Positions 37,346 to 45,463 of a DNA stretch of 64,000 nucleotides are shown here, piece after piece. The stretch covers positions 5,084,001 to 5,148,000 of the forward strand of contig NZ_JACHJV010000001.1 of assembly GCF_014203855.1 (NCBI RefSeq), read 5' to 3'. The position numbers were made by a program, and so were the translations under genes. The stretch is from Kitasatospora kifunensis. GTDB taxonomy: Bacteria > Actinomycetota > Actinomycetes > Streptomycetales > Streptomycetaceae. The notes below the pieces were generated by a model. The model was not told the origin of the DNA and did not search any database. It saw nothing but the letters and a program-made list of their open reading frames with translations. How positions within the stretch are numbered: position 1 is the stretch's first letter; each line of letters starts with the position of its first letter.

Positions 37346-38029
37346 ATGCGTGTACTGGTACTGGAGGACGACCCCGGCCTCGGCCCGGAGATAGCCGACG
37401 GACTGCGCCGGGCCGGGTTCGCCGTCGACCTGGCGGCCGACCTCGCCGAGGCCGACCTCAAGCTCTCGGTCACCGACTACCACTGCCTGGTGGCCGACCG
37501 GGGGCTGCCCGACGGCGACGCGCTCGGCCTGGTCGCCGCCCGCCGTGCGGCCGGCTGGCTGCGCCCGGTGCTGCTGCTCACCGCGATGGACTCGGTGGCC
37601 GACCGGGTGGCCGGCTTCGAGTACGGCGCCGACGACTACCTGGTCAAACCCTTCGCCGCCGCCGAGTTGGCCGCCCGGGTGCGCAACCTGTGCCGCCGCC
37701 CCGAGCCGGCCCGGCTGCCGCAGCTGCGCCTCGGTGACCTGGAGCTGGATCTGCCGCGCCGCCGGGTCACCCGGGCCGGGGTGCTGCTGACCCTGACGGC
37801 GAAGGAGTTCGCCGTCCTGGAGCTGCTGATGCTGCACGCCGGTGCGGTGGTCACCCGCACCCAGCTGATCGAGAGCTGTTGGGACGAACTGAACGAGCCG
37901 ATGTCCAACGTGGTCGAGGTGCTGATCCGTCAGCTGCGCCGCCGACTCGGCCCGCCGGACCCGATCGAGACCGTGCGCGGCGCCGGCTACCGACTGATCG
38001 ACCCGGCAGATCCGGTCGGTGGCGGATGA
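37346..38029 (+). CDS. OmpR/PhoB-family response regulator
   Basis: The 227-residue regulator has a receiver domain (1-115) with phospho-acceptor D51 in CLVADRGLPDG and Lys in YLVKPF, then an OmpR winged helix (about 128-222, TLTAKEFAVLELLMLHAG to VRGAGYRLI). It overlaps the kinase gene by 4 bases (ATGA) and so is translationally coupled to it. A tandem 11-bp repeat 1.5 kb downstream at 39497-39518 is a likely target. Confidence 0.92.
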   Translation: MRVLVLEDDPGLGPEIADGLRRAGFAVDLAADLAEADLKLSVTDYHCLVADRGLPDGDALGLVAARRAAGWLRPVLLLTAMDSVADRVAGFEYGADDYLVKPFAAAELAARVRNLCRRPEPARLPQLRLGDLELDLPRRRVTRAGVLLTLTAKEFAVLELLMLHAGAVVTRTQLIESCWDELNEPMSNVVEVLIRQLRRRLGPPDPIETVRGAGYRLIDPADPVGGG

Positions 38030-39306
38030 CCTCCCCGGCCGCCCGGGGCCTGCGCCGGCTGCGCTGGACCCTGACCCTGCTCTTCGCCGGCACCACGGCC
38101 GCCTGCCTGCTGGTGCTGGCCACCCTGGCCGCGCACACCGACGCCCACTCCCGCGTCAAGGAGCTGGACAACGACGTCGCCCGGCGGGCCGGCGGGCTGG
38201 CCCGCGCGCTCTGGTTCGACAACGACACGCTGGCCGTGGACTCGCTCAACGAGGACGAGCTGGCCCGCGGCGCCGACGTGCTCGGCGCGGTACAGGTCCC
38301 GCCGGGCGGCGGCACCGGCCTGCCGAGCGTGGTGCGCTGGGTCCGCCCGGACACCGCCCACCTGCCGGGCAACGAGCTGCTGGCCCGGCTCTGGGCCCAG
38401 GTGCAGAGCAGCCAGGACAGCACGCTGGCCACCGGGCCCGGCGGGAGCGGCCGGATGATGCGTTGGGCCGCCGCGCCGGTCTGGAACGGGGACACCGTCG
38501 CCGCCCTGGTGGTGGTCGGCGCCGACCCCGCGCAGAGCCGGGCCGACCACGAGCGGCTGGTCCGCTGGCTGCTGCTGGGCTGCTCGGCGCTGGTGCTGGC
38601 GGCCGCCGCGATCGGGCACCTGCTCTCCGGACGGGCGATGCGCCCGGCGCTGCTCGGCCTGGAGCGCCAGGAGCAGTTCCTCACCGAGGCCGCCCACGAA
38701 CTGCGCACGCCGCTGGCCACGCTGCGCCTGGCGGTGGAGCGCGCGGCCTCGGCGCCGCGGGGCGCGCCCGCCGCGCTGGCCGAGGCGGCGGCGCTCAGCG
38801 ACCGGCTGGCCAGGCTGGTCACCGGCCTGCTGGCACGGGCCCGGATCGAGTCCGGCAGCCAGCAGGTGGAGTTGACACCGCTTCGGCTGGACCAGCTGGT
38901 CGAGCAGACCGTGGCGGAGCTGGTGGAGGGCATGGGGGTCCCGCAGGGCGAAGGCCGCGGGCAGGTGAGTGTGCTGCTCGGCGAGCAGCCGGTGATCGTG
39001 CGCGGCGACCCCGAGCTGCTCGGTCAGGCGGTGCGCAACCTGGTGGAGAACGCGCTGCGCCACGGCGGTGGCACCCCGGTGACGGTGGCCACCGAGCCCG
39101 GGCTGGTCACCGTGACGGACTCCGGCCCCGGGGTGCCCGAGCAGCGCCGCGAGGCGGTCTTCAGACGCGGTGTCACCAGCGGTGCGGGCACCGGGACGGG
39201 GCTGGCCATCGTCCGCTGGGTGGCCGAACTGCACGGCGGCAGCGCGCGGCTGGAGCAGGCACCGGGTGGTGGCCTGCGGGCCGAGCTGCGGCTGCCGGAG
39301 AACTAA
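38026..39306 (+). CDS. Sensor histidine kinase of the two-component pair
   Basis: The 426-residue kinase has two transmembrane helices (about 14-36 and 180-202) flanking a ~145-residue extracytoplasmic sensor region, a HisKA domain with H224 (EAAHELRTPLATLR) and an HATPase domain with N box (LVENALRHGG), G1 box (DSGPGVP) and G2 box (GTGTGLAIV). There is no clear HAMP domain. Its TAA stop (39304-39306) coincides with one copy of a 3-bp repeat flanking the element at 39307-39464. Confidence 0.92.
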   Translation: MTSPAARGLRRLRWTLTLLFAGTTAACLLVLATLAAHTDAHSRVKELDNDVARRAGGLARALWFDNDTLAVDSLNEDELARGADVLGAVQVPPGGGTGLPSVVRWVRPDTAHLPGNELLARLWAQVQSSQDSTLATGPGGSGRMMRWAAAPVWNGDTVAALVVVGADPAQSRADHERLVRWLLLGCSALVLAAAAIGHLLSGRAMRPALLGLERQEQFLTEAAHELRTPLATLRLAVERAASAPRGAPAALAEAAALSDRLARLVTGLLARARIESGSQQVELTPLRLDQLVEQTVAELVEGMGVPQGEGRGQVSVLLGEQPVIVRGDPELLGQAVRNLVENALRHGGGTPVTVATEPGLVTVTDSGPGVPEQRREAVFRRGVTSGAGTGTGLAIVRWVAELHGGSARLEQAPGGGLRAELRLPEN

Positions 39307-39464
39307 GACCGACCGGCACATGGTGGGCGGCGTCGCGGCGCCCGTGCTCTCGCCTGGACGGCTTCTCCTCAGTCGCCGATGCTCCGCATGGACTCCTTCG
39401 TCGGCGCCGCCCAGACTCGGCCCGGACGCCGCTCCTTCATCCGCCCACCATGTGCCGGTCGGTC
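39307..39464. mobile_element. Candidate 158-bp MITE with 24-bp perfect terminal inverted repeats
   Basis: GACCGACCGGCACATGGTGG followed by GCGG (39307-39330) is repeated exactly in inverted form at 39441-39464. The element is flanked on both sides by TAA (39304-39306 and 39465-39467), consistent with a 3-bp target duplication. A subterminal pair (39335-39344 and 39423-39432) is inverted with one mismatch. No coding sequence is inside. A long RNA hairpin serving as terminator is the main alternative. Confidence 0.5.
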
Positions 39465-39496
39465 TAAGCCGGCGAGCTGTTACAGAGCCGGTGAGA

Positions 39497-39518
39497 TTTC
39501 CTCATCGTTTTCTCATGA
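39497..39518 (+). promoter_or_regulatory. Tandem 11-bp repeat, likely OmpR-family regulator site
   Basis: TTTCCTCATCG (39497-39507) and TTTTCTCATGA (39508-39518) match at 8 of 11 positions in direct orientation. This is the usual form of an OmpR/PhoB dimer site. It ends 21 bases before the start of the small secreted protein gene. Confidence 0.5.
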
Positions 39519-39544
39519 AGCCCCTGGGAAGCTTGCTTCATGAG
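39512..39544 (+). promoter_or_regulatory. Inverted repeat covering a start codon
   Basis: CTCATGAAGC (39512-39521) and GCTTCATGAG (39535-39544) are perfect inverted repeats with a 13-nt loop; the right arm includes the ATG at 39540. In RNA this would hide the start codon; in DNA it may be an operator. Confidence 0.5.
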
Positions 39545-39824
39545 CAAGCGCACCTCGGCGAGCGGCCGGCGACTGTGGCAGATGGGCGGTACGGGCCTGG
39601 CGGCCGCGGCCGTCGCCGGCGTGCTGTACGCGATGCCGGCCACCGCCGCGGCCGAACCGCCTGCCGTACCCAGCGTGCCCACCGCGGCCCTCGTGGGTGC
39701 GGGATCGGCCAGGACGGGCGTTCACCCCGACCCGATGTTCCGCTCGGGCCGTGAGCTGCTCGGCGTCCTGCTGGAGCGCCGCGCCCGCCGGTCCCACCAC
39801 CACGGCCACGGCGGGCGCCACTGA
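39540..39824 (+). CDS. Small secreted protein of unknown function
   Basis: The 94-residue product has a basic start, a hydrophobic core (about 16-32) and an Ala-rich cleavage region (ATAAAEPPA), so it is a Sec-exported protein of about 55 residues after cleavage. The tail is basic and His-rich (RRARRSHHHGHGGRH), suggesting metal or anionic-polymer binding. I do not recognise a family. It lies just downstream of a two-component system and of a likely regulator site. Confidence 0.65.
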   Translation: MSKRTSASGRRLWQMGGTGLAAAAVAGVLYAMPATAAAEPPAVPSVPTAALVGAGSARTGVHPDPMFRSGRELLGVLLERRARRSHHHGHGGRH

Positions 39825-39828
39825 GCTA

Positions 39829-39962
39829 CCGGTGCACCGCGTGCCGGTGGATGGGAGGACACACCTGGCGGGGTGCCTCCCTACGCGACGGGGCCGCCCT
39901 GGCGGGGGCGGCCCCGGTCTTTACCGAGATTTTCCGGTGCACCGAGTCTTTCCGGTGCACCG
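39829..39962. repeat. Three copies of CCGGTGCACCG
   Basis: The 11-mer, with palindromic core CGGTGCACCG, occurs at 39829-39839, 39934-39944 and 39952-39962; the last two belong to a 14-bp direct repeat (TTTCCGGTGCACCG). All lie between the convergent stops of the secreted protein gene and murA. Confidence 0.75.
39889..39916. terminator. Terminator between the secreted protein gene and murA
   Basis: An 11-bp perfect stem CGGGGCCGCCC/GGGCGGCCCCG (39889-39899 and 39906-39916) with a 6-nt loop is followed by GTCTTTACC on the plus strand. Confidence 0.8.
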
Positions 39963-39979
39963 GGGCTTGCGGCCTACCG

Positions 39980-41326
39980 TCACACGGCCGCGAGCAGCTC
40001 CTGCTCGCTCGGCAGCTCGACGTGTGCGCCCAGCCCGCGCAGCTTCTCCATGAAGTTCTCGTAACCGCGGTTGATCAGCGAGATCCCGTGCACGGTGGAG
40101 GTCCCCTCGGCGGCCAGCGCCGCGATCAGGTACGAGAAGCCGCCGCGCAGGTCCGGGATCACCAGCTCGCCGCCGAGCAGCTTGGACGGCCCCGAGACGA
40201 CCGCGGAGTGCAGGAAGTTGCGCTGCCCGAACCGGCACGGGGTGCCGCCCAGGCACTCGCGGTAGAGCTGGATGTGCGCGCCCATCTGGTTGAGCGCCGA
40301 GGTGAAGCCGAGCCGCGACTCGTAGACCGTCTCGTGCACGATCGACAGGCCCGCGGCCTGGGTCAGCGCGACCACCAGCGGCTGCTGCCAGTCGGTCTGG
40401 AAGCCGGGGTGCACGTCGGTCTCCAGGGCGATGGCGTTCAGCTCGCCGCCCGGGTGCCAGAACCGGATGCCCTCGTCGTCCACCGCGAAGGCGCCGCCGA
40501 CCTTGCGGAAGGTGTTGAGGAAGGTCATCATCTCCAGCTGGCGCGCGCCGCGGACGTAGATGTCGCCCTTGGTGGCCAGCGCCGCGCAGGCCCAGGAGGC
40601 GGCCTCCAGCCGGTCCGGCAGCGCACGGTGGTGGTAGCCGCCGAGCTCGTCCACGCCGGTGATCAGGATGGTCCGGTCGGTGCCCATCGAGATGATCGCG
40701 CCCATCTTCTGCAGCACGCAGATCAGGTCGACGATCTCCGGCTCGATGGCCGCGTTGCGCAGCTCGGTGTCGCCCTCGGCGAGCACCGCGGTGAGCAGCA
40801 CCTGCTCGGTCGCGCCGACCGAGGGGTAGGGAAGCTCGATCTTGGTGCCGCGCAGGCGCTGCGGGGCCACCAGGTAGGTGCCCTGCGGGTGCTTCTCGAT
40901 GGTGGCGCCGAACTGGCGCAGCACCTCGAAGTGGAAGTCGACCGGTCGGCCGCCGATGTCGCAACCGCCCAGGCCGGGGATGAAGGCGTGGCCGAGGCGG
41001 TGCAGCAGCGGGCCGCAGAACAGGATCGGGATCCGCGAGGAGCCGGCGTGCGCGTCGATGTCGGCGACGTTGGCGCTCTCCACGTGGGAGGGGTCGAGGA
41101 TCAGCTCGCCCTCCTCGTCGCCGCTGCGCACGGTCACCCCGTGCAGCTGGAGCAGGCCGCGGACCACCTTGACGTCGCGGATGTCCGGAACGTTGCGCAG
41201 TCTGCTGGGACCCTGGCCGAGCAGGGCGGCCACCATCGCCTTGGGCACCAGGTTCTTGGCACCGCGGACGCGGATCTCGCCTTCCAGCGGGTTTCCGCCG
41301 TGCACCAGCAGGACGTCGTCGGTCAT
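39980..41326 (-). CDS. murA: UDP-N-acetylglucosamine 1-carboxyvinyltransferase MurA
   Basis: MurA (448 residues) transfers enolpyruvate from PEP to UDP-GlcNAc, the first committed step of peptidoglycan synthesis. The early K-N pair (RGAKN) and active-site loop with C122 (GLGGCDIGGRPVDFH) are present. Keeping Cys rather than the mycobacterial Asp predicts fosfomycin-sensitive chemistry. The first ATG of the conserved frame (MTDDVLLVHGG) is used. A 7-bp inverted repeat CCGCGGC/GCCGCGG (41352-41358, 41371-41377) lies in its leader. Confidence 0.96.
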   Translation of the reverse strand: MTDDVLLVHGGNPLEGEIRVRGAKNLVPKAMVAALLGQGPSRLRNVPDIRDVKVVRGLLQLHGVTVRSGDEEGELILDPSHVESANVADIDAHAGSSRIPILFCGPLLHRLGHAFIPGLGGCDIGGRPVDFHFEVLRQFGATIEKHPQGTYLVAPQRLRGTKIELPYPSVGATEQVLLTAVLAEGDTELRNAAIEPEIVDLICVLQKMGAIISMGTDRTILITGVDELGGYHHRALPDRLEAASWACAALATKGDIYVRGARQLEMMTFLNTFRKVGGAFAVDDEGIRFWHPGGELNAIALETDVHPGFQTDWQQPLVVALTQAAGLSIVHETVYESRLGFTSALNQMGAHIQLYRECLGGTPCRFGQRNFLHSAVVSGPSKLLGGELVIPDLRGGFSYLIAALAAEGTSTVHGISLINRGYENFMEKLRGLGAHVELPSEQELLAAV

Positions 41327-41580
41327 CGTTCTCGCAATCCGGGGGTTGCAACCGCGGCAAACGGGGGTATGCCGCGGCTGGGGAGAGGTAGGACCGGCGG
41401 ACGTACGGCTCGGGCCGCACGGGCGCCACCTTCGATAGATGGTAGTAGCCGGTTGAACGGTTCCCTGTTCTTCTGATGGTGATCATGCTCTCTTAGGGTG
41501 GAAGCCGCTCATCTTGTCCGCCGAGCGGGTGAGGCGCGGCGCGCTGGAGGTTTCACCGCACACTGCGGGATCATGTGGGC

Positions 41581-42150
41581 ATGACCGCGGCCTCTTCGCA
41601 CACCGGCCGACTGCTGGTGGCGGCCCCAGTGCTCACCGACCCGAACTTCGCCCGGTCGGTGGTCCTGCTGCTGGACCACGACGCGCAGGGCGCGCTGGGT
41701 GTCGTCCTCAACCGGCCCACTCCGGTGGCGGTGAACGACGTCCTGGACGGCTGGGCCCAGCTGGCCGGGGCCCCTTCGGTGGTCTTCCAGGGCGGTCCGG
41801 TGGGCCTGGACTCCGCACTGGCCGTGGCCGTGATCCCGGGTGAGCCGGGCCCCGAGGACCCGCTGGGCTGGCGCCGGGTGCACGGGGCGATCGGGCTGGT
41901 CGACCTGGAGGCGCCGCCGCAGGTGCTGGCCGGCGAGCTGGGCGGCCTGCGGGTCTTCGCCGGCTACTCGGGCTGGACGCCGGGCCAGCTGGAGGCGGAG
42001 ATCGCCGAGGGCGCCTGGTACCTGGTGGACGCCGAGCCCGGTGACATCTCCTGCCTGCGCCCGGAGCTGCTGTGGCGGGCGGTGCTGCGCCGCCAACGCG
42101 GGGCGCTGGCGATGCTCGCCACCTATCCGGAGGATCCGACCCTCAACTAG
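41581..42150 (+). CDS. YqgE/AlgH-family protein
   Basis: The 189-residue protein matches the UPF0301 family (TGRLLVAAPVLTDPNFARSVVLLLDH, GVVLNRPT, FQGGPV, FAGYSGWTPGQLEAEI). It is conserved in most bacteria but has no settled biochemical role. The ATG at 41581 is used; a GTG 6 bases upstream is the alternative. Confidence 0.9.
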   Translation: MTAASSHTGRLLVAAPVLTDPNFARSVVLLLDHDAQGALGVVLNRPTPVAVNDVLDGWAQLAGAPSVVFQGGPVGLDSALAVAVIPGEPGPEDPLGWRRVHGAIGLVDLEAPPQVLAGELGGLRVFAGYSGWTPGQLEAEIAEGAWYLVDAEPGDISCLRPELLWRAVLRRQRGALAMLATYPEDPTLN

Positions 42151-42239
42151 GCGCGGCCTGGACCCGCCACCAGCCGTCGTGCGCGGCGCAATGGTGGTGG
42201 GGGTCCGTTTCGCGCGCCGCCCCCATAGACTTGGCGCCT

Positions 42240-42518
42240 ATGAGCACTCTTGAGCCCGAGCGCGGCCTCGGCACCGGCACCCTGGTCGAGCCCGTCCCGC
42301 AGGTGTCCCACGGCGACGGTGACCACGAGCGCTTCGCGCACTACGTCCAGAAGGACAAGATCATGGAGAGCGCGCTCTCCGGCTCCCCGGTGGTCGCGCT
42401 CTGCGGCAAGGTCTGGGTGCCCGGGCGCGACCCGAAGAAGTACCCGGTCTGCCCGATGTGCAAGGAGATCTTCGAGGGCATCGAGCCGGCCGGCGGCGGG
42501 GACGACAAGAAGAAGTAG
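42240..42518 (+). CDS. DUF3039-family protein
   Basis: The 92-residue protein has a conserved core (HYVQKDKIMESALSGSPVVALCGKVW) and a Cys pair CPMC, with another Cys in VALCGK, suggesting a small metal-binding fold. It is an actinobacterial family of unknown function. The ATG is 8 bases after TAGACT (42226-42231), a leaderless arrangement. The C-terminus is lysine-rich. Confidence 0.82.
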   Translation: MSTLEPERGLGTGTLVEPVPQVSHGDGDHERFAHYVQKDKIMESALSGSPVVALCGKVWVPGRDPKKYPVCPMCKEIFEGIEPAGGGDDKKK

Positions 42519-42601
42519 CCGCTGCCGGATCCCGGCGGTCCTGGGGCCTTTTCTCGGTATTGGTCTATGCCAGTTGGGTCAGTCGGGGCAGGATGGGCGC
42601 C

Positions 42602-44212
42602 ATGGACCTGATCCCCGCTCCGATCGCTGTCCGTAGCACCTCCACCGACCCCGGGCTCCCGCTGGGCCCGGCGACCACGCTGGCCGGCGGACCCGGCACC
42701 GAGGACGCCGAGCGCTGGCTGCGCGGCGCGCTCGGCGCGGCCACCGGCCTGGCGCTGCCATCGGCCGCCGACCCGGTGATCGCGCTGAGTCTGGACCCGG
42801 CGCTGGCGCCCGAGGAGTACCGGATCGGCGTCGACGCCGAGCGGGCCCGCATCACCGCGGGCGGCGCGGCGGGCGCGCACTGGGGCGCCCAGACGCTGCG
42901 TCAGCTGCTCGGGCCCGAGGCCTACCGCCGTGCCCCGCTGCGCCGCACCGGCTGGGTGCTGCCCGCCTGTGAGCTGCGCGACGCGCCCCGGTTCGGCTGG
43001 CGCGGGGTATTGATCGACGTCGCCCGCCACTTCCTGCCGCTGGGCGACCTGCTGCGCTACGTGGACCTGCTGGCCGCGCACAAGCTCAACGTGCTCCACC
43101 TGCACCTGACCGATGACCAGGGCTGGCGCTTCGAGGTCAAGCGCTACCCGCGGCTGACCGAGGCGGGCAGCTGGCGGGAGCGCTCGATGGTGGGCTACCG
43201 CAGCGCGGGCCGCCACGACGACCGGCCGCACGGCGGCTACTACACCCAGGACGACCTGCGCGAGCTGGTCGCCTACGCCGCCGAGCGCGGCATCACGGTG
43301 GTCCCCGAGATCGACCTGCCGGGCCACACCCAGGCGGCCATCGCGGCCTACCCCGAGCTGGGCAACACCGACGTGGTGGACACCGCCGCGCTCGGCGTCT
43401 GGCCGGACTGGGGTGTCAGCAGCAACGTGCTGAACGTCTCCGACGCCACCCTGGCCTTCTTCGAGGGGGTGCTGGAGGAGCTGCTGGAGATCTTCCCGTC
43501 CGACTACGTCCACCTGGGCGGGGACGAGTGCCCCAAGGACCAGTGGCGGGCCAGCGCGGCGGCGCAGGCGCGGATCAAGGAGCTGGACCTGGCGGACGAG
43601 GACGAGCTGCAGAGCTGGTTCATCCGGCACTTCGACGCCTGGCTGACCGCGCGCGGCCGGCGGCTGATCGGCTGGGACGAGATCCTGGAGGGCGGCCTGG
43701 CGCCGAACGCCGCCGTTGCCTCCTGGCGCGGCTACGCGGGCGGGGTGGCCGCCGCGCGGTCGGGGCATCCGGTGGTGATGTGCCCCGAGCAGTACGTCTA
43801 CCTGGACCACCGGCAGGCCGAGGGGCCCACGGAGCCGATCCCGGTCGGCTTCGTGCGCACGCTGGCCGACGTCTACCGCTTCGAGCCGGTTCCGCCGTCA
43901 CTGGATGAGGTGAGTGCGCGTCAGGTGATCGGGACCCAGGCGAACCTGTGGAGCGAGTTCGCCGACAGCGCCAGGGACCTCGACTACCGGGCCTTTCCGC
44001 GGCTGGCCGCCTTCGCCGAGGTGGCCTGGTCGGCGCTGCCGCGCGACCCCGCCGAGCGGGACCTGGCCGACTTCGAGCGCCGGATGCGCACCCACTACGC
44101 GCGGCTGGACGCGCTCGGCGTGGCGTACCGGCCGCCGACCGGGCCGCACCCGTGGCAGCAGCGCCCCGGGGTGATCGGCCGGCCGCTGCCGGGGCCTCCG
44201 CCGCAGGTCTGA
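42602..44212 (+). CDS. Beta-N-acetylhexosaminidase, GH20
   Basis: The 536-residue enzyme has a GH20b-type N-terminal domain (about 1-125) and the catalytic barrel (about 130-480) with the Asp-Glu pair D308-E309 in HLGGDECP and substrate Trp residues (GWDEILEGG, TQANLWSE). It cuts terminal GlcNAc/GalNAc from chitin or cell-wall sugars. No signal peptide is visible, so it may act inside on imported chitobiose or recycled muropeptide sugars. A CAGGAT element 7 bases before the ATG suggests leaderless expression. Confidence 0.92.
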   Translation: MDLIPAPIAVRSTSTDPGLPLGPATTLAGGPGTEDAERWLRGALGAATGLALPSAADPVIALSLDPALAPEEYRIGVDAERARITAGGAAGAHWGAQTLRQLLGPEAYRRAPLRRTGWVLPACELRDAPRFGWRGVLIDVARHFLPLGDLLRYVDLLAAHKLNVLHLHLTDDQGWRFEVKRYPRLTEAGSWRERSMVGYRSAGRHDDRPHGGYYTQDDLRELVAYAAERGITVVPEIDLPGHTQAAIAAYPELGNTDVVDTAALGVWPDWGVSSNVLNVSDATLAFFEGVLEELLEIFPSDYVHLGGDECPKDQWRASAAAQARIKELDLADEDELQSWFIRHFDAWLTARGRRLIGWDEILEGGLAPNAAVASWRGYAGGVAAARSGHPVVMCPEQYVYLDHRQAEGPTEPIPVGFVRTLADVYRFEPVPPSLDEVSARQVIGTQANLWSEFADSARDLDYRAFPRLAAFAEVAWSALPRDPAERDLADFERRMRTHYARLDALGVAYRPPTGPHPWQQRPGVIGRPLPGPPPQV

Positions 44213-44551
44213 CGGGGTGTCAGTCAAATGAAGTGATCATCCGGGAACCGAGGGCGGGCTCGGGACGTCAAGAAATGGTGAACATCCGGTCTCATTGGTG
44301 GGGGATCTGCCCGAAAAGCGACCGGATCGTCCGGGACTCCCAGGGTGATCAGGGTGCGCGATGTGCCACAGTGGCCCGACTCGGAGGGCGGCTTCAGTTT
44401 CGGCGGCCCGGACCCGTACTCTACGGGCGGTACCGCAGACCCGCGGTGCGGGAGGAACGGGTCGGCCCGGCGCCGGCCGACGAGTGGCTGAGCGCAGGCC
44501 CGAGCGCAGGCCCGGGAGCAGCCCAAGAGACTGGAGCACGGTGGGATCCTG
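44213..44551 (+). other. Intergenic region before the molybdenum hydroxylase operon
   Basis: No gene is supported in these 339 bases. TACTCT (44417-44422) is a -10 candidate for the operon, which would give a leader of about 120 nt. A clear terminator for the GH20 gene is not seen. Confidence 0.35.
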
Positions 44552-45463
44552 GTGAACCGGACGATCATGCTGCCGACCTCCCTCGACGAGGCCGTCGAGA
44601 CCCTGGCCACCAGCCCCACCGCCGTGCCCGTCGCCGGCGGGACCGACCTGATGGAGGCCGTCAACGCCGGTCGGCTGCGCCCGGCCGCGCTGCTCGGCCT
44701 GGGCCGGATCACCGAACTGCGCGGCTGGCGCTACGAGGACGGCGGCACGGCGGTGCTCGGCGCCGGTCTGACCCTGGCTCGGATGGACCGCCCCGACTTC
44801 GCCGCGCTGATTCCCGCACTGGCCGACGCCGCCCGCACCGCCGGCCCCCCGCAGACCCGCAACGTCGGCACGCTGGGCGGCAACATCGCCAGCGCCGCGG
44901 CGAGCGGCGACACGCTGCCGGTGCTGGCCGCGCTGGAGGCGGTGGTCACCCTGGCCAGAGCCGGCGCCACCCGCGAGGTGCCGGTCGGTCACCTGCTCAC
45001 CGGAGTCGACCCGATGCGCCCGGGCGAACTGCTCACCTGGGTCAGGGTTCCGCTGCTGCACGCCCCCCAGGTCTTCCTCAAGGCCACCGGGCGCAGCGGC
45101 CCCTCCCGGGCGATCGCCTCGGTGGCGCTGGTGCTCGATCCGGCCCGGCGCGCGGTGCGTTGCGCGGTGGGCGCCGTGGCGCCGGTGCCGCTGCGGCCAC
45201 TGGACGCGGAGGCCTGGGTGGCCGGCTGCATCGACTGGGACGCCCGCGGTGAGGAGGGCGCGCAGTCGATCGACCCGGCCGCGGCCGCCGCCTTCGGCGA
45301 GTACGTCGCCACCGCCTGCGTCCCCGACGGCTACGGGGCTCTGGGCCACGAGTTGGACGCGGGGGCGGCGCTCGCCGTCGAGGGGCCGACGGCGGCGGCC
45401 GTGCGGCTACGGCGTACCGTGGCGGTGCTGGCCCGCCGGGCACTGGGAAGGGCACTGAAGTGA
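44552..45463 (+). CDS. Molybdenum hydroxylase FAD-binding subunit
   Basis: The 303-residue subunit has the FAD-binding motifs of the xanthine dehydrogenase/CO dehydrogenase medium subunit: VPVAGGTDLMEAVNAGR and TRNVGTLGGNIASAAASGDTLP, then the CO_deh_flav_C domain (about 185-295). It passes electrons from the Fe-S subunit to an acceptor. Its GTG start has a weak ribosome site. The stop overlaps the next start (GTGA), so the three genes form one coupled operon. Confidence 0.9.
   Translation: MNRTIMLPTSLDEAVETLATSPTAVPVAGGTDLMEAVNAGRLRPAALLGLGRITELRGWRYEDGGTAVLGAGLTLARMDRPDFAALIPALADAARTAGPPQTRNVGTLGGNIASAAASGDTLPVLAALEAVVTLARAGATREVPVGHLLTGVDPMRPGELLTWVRVPLLHAPQVFLKATGRSGPSRAIASVALVLDPARRAVRCAVGAVAPVPLRPLDAEAWVAGCIDWDARGEEGAQSIDPAAAAAFGEYVATACVPDGYGALGHELDAGAALAVEGPTAAAVRLRRTVAVLARRALGRALK

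Noticed and set aside
40940-40985. Fosfomycin-resistant Cys-to-Asp change in MurA
   Set aside because: The loop reads GGCDIGGRP, so the active-site Cys is kept; the Asp is the following residue.
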